Source of the DNA: Punica granatum
Lineage: Eukaryota > Streptophyta > Magnoliopsida > Myrtales > Lythraceae
NCBI RefSeq assembly: GCF_007655135.1
Contig: NC_045128.1
Coordinates: 9,424,001 to 9,488,000, forward strand
Reading direction: 5' to 3'
Length of the DNA: 64,000 nt
Made by a program: the position numbers and the translations under genes. Shown in pieces: positions 57,632-64,000 of this stretch. Under the pieces are notes generated by a model that searched no databases, was not told where the DNA came from, and saw only the letters and a list, made by a program, of their open reading frames with translations. Numbering within the stretch: the first letter of the stretch is position 1; every line of letters begins with the position of its first letter.

Positions 57632-57636
57632 GTGAG
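57632..57636. repeat. Right target-site duplication of E1 (GTGAG)
   Basis: Second copy of GTGAG, after which the array sequence ('catattttatcactccggtag') resumes. Confidence 0.95.
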
Positions 57637-57835
57637 CATATTTTATCACTCCGGTAGCGGCTGTAGTCTTGCAAAAGCCTACAATATTCAATAATATTTC
57701 CAAGTTATATATGCATTTCTCAAAGTGTAAATATACATATATCAATAATAAAATATACTCACCACATTTTCCTTAGTCATAGACTAGGTTTTCGTATATG
57801 TCAACTCCCCAATCCATTTTATGCAGCACCTCCAT
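57632..57835 (-). pseudogene. C1A cysteine protease pseudogene, 5' part (copy 1, right of E1)
   Basis: Minus strand. An exon at about 57835-57763 (MDWG ... GKCG, with the TAA before GKCG but Trp intact) ends at a GTGAGT donor. After an intron, the start of the Cys exon (57678-57637) holds GFCKTTAATGVIKYAH, cut by E1. It continues at 7255 and leftwards. Confidence 0.7.
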
Positions 57836-58346
57836 GTAGAAGATTCAACCATACGAGGTTTCATCAAAGCCTTTTTACTTTCAAAAACTACTCAAACTCT
57901 CTTTACATATATTCTAGAGAATATATAAAAGTTAAAATGGTCGGAAAGGGATTCAAATCAATTATTCCGTATGTCGAGGCCACATTATCAATGCTAAAGA
58001 AACTTTTAGAGTTTTTAAAGGTTTGGAAAAGAAAAGAAAACCAGAAGCCACATTATCATCAACTGTCACCTAGGGGATAAAACACTCTTTTCAAAACTTA
58101 CGAAAAAAAAACAAAGCATATCATAATCGTCATATCATCATCATCATTGATCATAACTGAAAGAATAATATGGAGATGGTTGGTTTATTGTATTAAAGAA
58201 ACCGGTAGGATTTTCAAGGGTTTAAGGGAAAAAAGAAAAAGAAAAAAAGAAGCCACATTCATCTTAGCCTTCACCGAGGAGGAAAAGAACAGTTTTTTTC
58301 CCATATCATCATCATCCATCACAACATAAAGGATAATATGGAGATG

Positions 58347-58859
58347 GTTGATTTCTACAAGGGCTGGCAGATTGTCAGTTGGTTTGCTTGCCTTACCTTA
58401 TTCTTCCCGACATAACCGTTACTCACATAATGATTAACTGGTGTTTTGTTTTTCAAAATTATCAGGTTACACTAAGCATATCAAATTACCTCATGATTTC
58501 TTCACTAGCAGGTATAAAAGAAACCTTAATTTCATAGTATCATCGGTTTCAATAATTTGATGCTCCGTTCTTGTTGGGTAGAAATGGTGAAATGATTGTT
58601 AGCAGCCCTCGACAATATGTGACTTATCAATTTCCTTTTTTGTTTTTCATTCATTCATTGATTTATTTATTTATTTTGAATTCTTGCGTGAACTTTAAAA
58701 ACCAAACGAAGGTTAAATGCTACAGATTGGGAAATGTAGAATTTGTGGTGTGTCGAGATGATAATGGAAAAGTCCATGGCTTCCACAATGTCTGTCGCCA
58801 CCATGCCTCACTTCCTGCGTCCGGAACCGACAACAAGTCTTGCTCAGTTTGCCCATAGC
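58347..58859 (+). pseudogene. CMO: Choline monooxygenase-like Rieske fragment, copy 2
   Basis: Exon tail with VDFYKGWQI at 58347-58377, 46-bp exon 58466-58511 with an intact GT donor, and 134-bp Rieske exon 58726-58859. The Rieske exon has an in-frame TAG in place of the Tyr of the CPY motif. The same parts of the gene are missing as in copy 1. Confidence 0.75.
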
Positions 58860-59263
58860 GTGTTAGTTCACTCTTGCTATTCATGATGAATCTAAGACTC
58901 TTGTCTGGTTTTGTTTGCTTAGAAACAATTACCGTTAGTAATATCTTAATGTTCAGACAGAGTAATTGAGTTGTGTAATGAACTTATTTGGTGTCTTATT
59001 CTTAAAGTAATGTTCTCTGGTAGAACTCTGAATAAAAGATCTCAATATCATTCTAAAAGTATTCTCATGATGCTGAACTTCCTTTTATGGACAACAAACT
59101 GCCTAGCGTGAGCAACTCTCTGATGACCTTAGAATATCCTTGTGCAGCGGTGGTATGGTCCACTGAAGTACTTGCTAAGTGGAGTTTCTTGACCGTTTTC
59201 TTGGTTTTGGTGGCTTCAATATCGGCACCAATGTCGAATAAAGGAGTCTTCTTATTTTGTCGC

Positions 59264-61657
59264 TTGTTAAGGAGGACTTCATGCAGATTTTTCCATAAAG
59301 ATTAATTCCCCACTTTGTTCCCCAACTATTCTTGACCCACCAAAAATAGATTCGTACATCTTTGTCCATATCACTTCTCTTCAGCTTGCTCCCCCTCTTA
59401 TGCGCTTTTGTCCGTGCTTTCACCAGTTCACTGTCGTATCCAGTAATTTGCAAAGCATGTCTTCCTGTAATTTTTGTCGAAATCCTTGGCCCAATGTATA
59501 TCTTTTGCAATGAAATTCAAACAACAAAAGTGATCGAATTCTCAAGATCTATCCGAGTATCCACAATTAATGGAAGAGTAAACCCAACGTGGACCATTGA
59601 AAAGGTACAATAAGCTCCTACTAAAAAAGGGGATGAGCTAGTAATAAGGGCAGGTCAAGGGTCCTACAACTGCTATAATTGGGAAAGAGTTCCAATAGGT
59701 GTAATATTAAAGAAGCAATGGAAGCCATTGTCAGGACCAGGAAGATATAATAGATGAATCGAAACACTAAAAAATAGATCTAGGAACAACATAGGACTAA
59801 AATGTTGAGACATGGGTTCTTAAGCATTTATCCTAAGCATTCTTCAATTCTAGGACTAATATGGGAATTGGATTTGGAATATCTTTAGAACTAAGAACTT
59901 TGGTGGGTCGAAATGTGGACAACAATTTTACTATAAAAAAATTTTTAGGTCGTGATAAATTCTATTGCTACGAAAGAAATTTTATCGCATAAAAAATATA
60001 ATGCGATAAGAATGTTAAATTACACTAAATAAAGCCTCATAATGCATATACTTAATATGTATGTAGATACATACATATTTATATGTATACACATATCTTT
60101 AATATTGTGTGAGCGTCGAAAACCAAGTATTCCCATAATAGCTAACATATATGTAAATACATTCTTACTATGCATGTATAGATATACTCAATCTGTATAT
60201 TGTGATAAGAATGTTAAATTATACTAAATAAAGTCTCATAATGCACATGCATAATATGTATGTAGATACATATATATTTATATGTCCACAGCACCACAAA
60301 TCAAGTATTCCCACAATAACTAACATATATGTATATACATATTTTCATATATTTTCACACACATTATATAACGTTTTCATCGCAAAAATAAGTTTATCGC
60401 CATAAGTTATAAAATATTTTGACCAAATGTTATAAGACTTGTAACAAGTTATCCGCTATTTTCGTGGCAAGAAATCTTATATGTTATTGTGTTTGTATAG
60501 TTTATATGAATCGACTGAGAACAAAAGATAAGAGAATCACCGTAAACTCTAACATGGAAAAAAATCAATAATAACAGATCTTCGAAATGGACGTTGATGG
60601 ATAGAATTACAACTAGTAGTGAGCTTGGTAATGAGAAGTGAGTTATAGAAGCTACTAAAAGGGAAGCTCATTTTATAAAAAACTTAACATTATAAAAAAA
60701 TTGAAATTATTAAAAAAAAGAATAGAAAACGAAATTGCAAAATTTACTTACGTCTCCCATAATTTCAAAATCTTCACAAAGCTGAAGTTCGGCTGCAACT
60801 GGTTGTTCATCCTTCGCTTTCATCAATGCTTATTTTTCAAGTGAAACATTCTTGTATAAATCGATAAAATACTTTTCACCCTTCCAAGAACAAACTCATA
60901 ATTGAAATATAAATTCTTGCTCCATTAATTAATCGACCACAAAATTTAACAAGTTAAATTTTGGTTTACCTTGAGGGGTTCTGGAGGATTATGCCTCATC
61001 CCGATAAACGGGTAATTTTCTTCCAAGCAAACCCTGTTTCGAGAGATATATTAAAATGCATCCCTCCTATGTAAAACGAAACAACCAATTTCATCATATG
61101 ATTTATCTTGTGAATCCATATAATCCATAAATTTCTAGGGCGCCAATTGCACATGCTTTTGTCGGGATATTCCATGAGCATATTCTACCACTTCGGTAGA
61201 GGCTGTAGTCTTGCAAAAGCCTACAATATTCAATAATATTTTCAAGTTATATATGCATTTCTCAAAGTATAAATATACATATATCAATAATAAAATATAC
61301 TTACCACATTTTCCTGTTTCGAGAGATATATTCAAATGCATCCCTCATATGTAAAACAAAACAACCAACTTCATCATATGATTTATCTTGTGAATCCATA
61401 TAATCGATAAATTTCTAGGGCGCCAATTGCACATGCTTTTGCCGGGATATTCCGTGAGCATATTCGATCACTCCGGTAGCGGTTGTAGTCTTGCAAAATC
61501 CTACAATATTCAATTATATTTCCAAGTTATATATGCATTTCTCAAAGTGTAAATATACATATATCAATAATAAAATATACTCACCACATTTTCCTTAGTC
61601 ATAGACTAGGTTTTCGTATATGTCAACTCCCCAATCCATTTTATGCAGCACCTCCAT
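59264..61657 (-). pseudogene. C1A cysteine protease pseudogene (copy 2, uninterrupted)
   Basis: The only array copy whose visible exons are all contiguous in the window. Minus-strand order: DW/GKCG exon 61657-61585, Cys exon b 61500-61313, duplicated Cys exon a 61220-60971 (through VCLEENYPFIG, where unit 1 has a stop), and His/Asn exon about 59614-59264 (GRHALQITGYD, KNSWGTKWG). The shared TAG near 61137 and 61420, the shared TAA before GKCG and the loss of the Trp after the catalytic Cys mark it as inactive. The prodomain exons were not found. Confidence 0.7.
59620..60965. other. AT-rich intron/spacer of array unit 2
   Basis: Counterpart of 5400-6760: TA-rich tracts and the 199-bp-type duplication (near 60013 and 60209). 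No exon was recognised. Confidence 0.55.
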
Positions 61658-62171
61658 GTAGAAGATTCAACCATACGAGGTTTCATCAAAGCCTTTTTAC
61701 TTTCAAAAACTACTCAAACTCTCTTTACATATATTCTAGAGAATATATAAAAGTTAAAATGGTCGGAAAGGGATTCAAATCAATTATTCCGTATGTCGAG
61801 GCTACATTATCAATACTAAAGAAACTTTTAGAGTTTTTAAAGGTTTGGAAAAGAAAAGAAAACCAGAAGCCACATTACCATCAGCTGTCACCTAGGGGAT
61901 AAAACACTCTTTTCAAAACTTACGAAAAAAAAAAACAAAGCATATCATAATCGTCATATCATCATCATCATTGATCATAACTGAAAGAATAATACGAAGA
62001 TGGTTGGTTTATTGTATTAAAGAAACCGGTAGGATTTTCAAGGGTTTAAGGGAAAAAAGAAAAAGAAAAAAAGAAGCCACATTCATCTTAGCTTTCACCG
62101 AGGGGGAAAGGAACAGTTTTTTTTACCATATCATCATCATCCATCACAACATAAAGGATAATATGGAGATG

Positions 62172-62683
62172 GTTGACTTCTACAAGGGCTGGCAGATTGT
62201 CAGTTGGTTTGCTTGCCTTACCTTATTCTTCCCGACATAACCGTTACTCACATAATGATTAACTGGTGTTTTGTTTTTCAAAATTATCAGGTTACACTAA
62301 GCATATCAAATTACCTCATGATTTCTTCACTAGCAGGTATAAAAGAAACATTAATTTCATAGTGTCATCGGGTTCAATAATTTGATGCTCCGTTCTTGTT
62401 GGGTAGAAATGGTGAAATGATTGTTAGCAGCCCTCGACAATATGTGACTTATCAATTTCCTTTTTTGTTTTTCATTCATTCATTGATTGATTTATTATTT
62501 TGAATTCTTGCGTGAACTTTAAAAACCAAACGAAGGTTAAATGCTACAGATTGGGAAATGTAGAATTTGTGTTGTGTCGAGATGATAATGGAAAAGTCCA
62601 TGGCTTCCACAATGTCTGTCGCCACCATGCCTCACTTCCTGCGTCCGGAACCGACAACAAGTCTTGCTCAGTTTGCCCATATC
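62172..62683 (+). pseudogene. CMO: Choline monooxygenase-like Rieske fragment, copy 3
   Basis: Exon tail with VDFYKGWQI at 62172-62202, exon 62291-62336 (GT donor intact) and Rieske exon 62550-62683 (no stop; CPY plus split His codon at C|GTGTTAG). This is the best preserved copy, but it still lacks the transit-peptide exon and everything after the Rieske half-domain, and its exon 1 donor reads AG|TT. Confidence 0.75.
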
Positions 62684-63087
62684 GTGTTAGTTCACTCTTG
62701 CTATTCATGATGAATCTAAGACTCTTGTCTGGTTTTGTTTGCTTAGCAACATTTACCGTTAGTACTATCTTAATGTTCAGAGAGAGTAATTGAGTTGTGT
62801 AATGAACTTATTTGGTGTCTTATTCTTAAAATAATGTTCTCTGGTAGAACTCTGAATAAAAGATCTCAATATCATTCTAAAAGTATTCTCATGATGCTGA
62901 ACTTCCTTTTATGGACAACAAACTGCCTAGCGTGAGCAACTCTCTGATGACCTTAGAATATCCTTGTGCAGCGGTGGTATGGTCCACTGAAGTACTTGCT
63001 AAGTGGAGTTTCTTGACCTTTTTCTTGGTTTTGGTGGCTTCAATATCGGCACCAATGCCGAATAAAGGAGTCTTCTTATTTTGTCGC

Positions 63088-63438
63088 TTGTTAAGGAGGA
63101 CTTCAGGCAGATTTTTCCATAAAGATTAATTCCCCACTTTGTTCCCCAACTATTCTTGACCCACCAAAAATAGATTCGTACATCTTTGTCCATATCACTT
63201 CTCTTCAGCTTGCTCTCCCTCTTATGCGCTTTTGTCCGTGCTTTCACCAGTTCACTGTCGTATCCAGTAATTTGCAAAGCATGTCTTCCTGTAATTTTTG
63301 TCGAAATCCTTGGCCCAATGTATATCTTTTGCAATGAAATTCAAACAACAAAAGTGATCGAATTCTCAAGATCTATCCGAGTATCCACAATTAATGGAAG
63401 AGTAAACCCAACGTGGACCATTGAAAAGGTACAATAAG
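63088..63438 (-). pseudogene. C1A cysteine protease pseudogene, His/Asn exon (copy 3)
   Basis: GPRISTKITGRHALQITGYD and WWVKNSWGTKWG on the minus strand with the same charged insert as the other copies. The 5' exons would lie right of the window. Confidence 0.65.
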
Positions 63439-64000
63439 CTCCTACTAAAAAAGGGGATGAGCTAGTAATAAGGGCAGGTCAAGGGTCCTACAACTGCTAT
63501 AATTGGGAAAGAGTTCCAATAGGTGTAATATTAAAGAAGCAATGGAAGCCATTGTCAGGACCAGGAAGATATAATAGATGAATCGAAACACTAAAAAATA
63601 GATCTAGGAACAACATAGGACTAAAATGTTGAGACATGGGTTCTTAAGCATTTATCCTAAGCATTCTTCAATTCTAGGACTAATATGGGAATTGGATTTG
63701 GAATATCTTTAGAACTAAGAACTTTGGTGGGTCGAAATCTGGACAACAATTTTACTATAAAAAATTTTTAGGTCGTGATAAATTCTATTGCTACGAAATA
63801 AATTTTATCGCATAAAAAATATAATGTGATAAGAATGTTAAATTACACTAAATAAAGCCTCATAATGCATATACTTAATATGTATGTAGATACATACATA
63901 TTTATATGTATACACATATCTTTAATATTGTGTGAGCGTCGAAAACCAAGTATTCCCATAATAGCTAACATATATGTAAATACATTCTTACTATGCATGT
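63439..64000. other. AT-rich intron/spacer of array unit 3
   Basis: Same as the start of the spacers in units 1 and 2. No exon was seen. Confidence 0.5.

Larger units (their letters stand above)
57637..61061. repeat. Array unit 2, part right of E1
   Basis: Completes unit 2 (397 + 3,425 = 3,822 bp). Same order of CMO fragment, C1A exons, AT-rich block and Cys-exon duplication as unit 1, with a few percent difference. Confidence 0.88.
61062..64000. repeat. Array unit 3 (cut by window end)
   Basis: Starts 'ccctcctatg' like units 1 and 2 and is collinear with them for 2.9 kb to the end of the window. The array may continue to the right. Confidence 0.88.

Overview
This is nuclear DNA from a flowering plant, almost certainly a eudicot. 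It consists of degenerate intron-containing gene fragments and three nested LTR retrotransposons. The species cannot be fixed from the sequence; a pomegranate-like (Myrtales) genome is only a weak recollection from the flavour of the retroelement proteins. No intact host gene, tRNA, rRNA or CRISPR array was seen.

Layout. 1-3012 is a truncated LTR of an Ogre-type Ty3/gypsy element on the plus strand. 3013-7255 and 57632-64000 belong to one tandem array with a period of about 3.82-3.85 kb. Each unit holds three small exons of a choline monooxygenase (CMO)-like Rieske gene on the plus strand. Converging on them from the minus strand are exons of a papain-family (C1A) cysteine protease. Every copy is broken.

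The array is split by a 50.4-kb nest. E1 (7256-57631, plus strand, TSD GTGAG) is an Ogre/Tat-lineage gypsy element with about 4.9-kb LTRs. E2 (20032-49138, minus strand, TSD CACTC) is a related Ogre-like element with about 4.64-kb LTRs, inserted in the archaeal-type RNase H region of E1. E3 (27527-35513, plus strand, TSD GCAGG) is a Ty1/copia element with 1,660-bp LTRs, inserted in the integrase of E2. Removing the nested insertions leaves E1 at about 21.3 kb, E2 at about 21.1 kb and E3 at 7,987 bp. LTR divergence sampled by eye (E1 about 1.5-2%, E2 about 1-1.5%, E3 about 0.4%) agrees with the order of nesting.

E1 and E2 share one plan: LTR, primer-binding site, an extra ORF1 of about 498 aa ending in a coiled coil, gag-protease with a G-patch-like tail, a predicted 191-bp intron, then RT, RNase H, a second RNase H and integrase. 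A long 3' untranslated region follows, with four stem-loops, an antisense 108-codon ORF and an element-specific tandem repeat, then a polypurine tract and LTR. E2 keeps ORF1 and the main gag-pro ORF open. E1 carries many stops. E3 is nearly intact apart from one single-base frameshift.

The less obvious signals are the stem-loop series in the 3' regions of E1 and E2, the triple 28-bp hairpin repeat in all five Ogre LTRs, the conserved intron, and the composite CMO/C1A pseudogene array that was amplified after it had already decayed.
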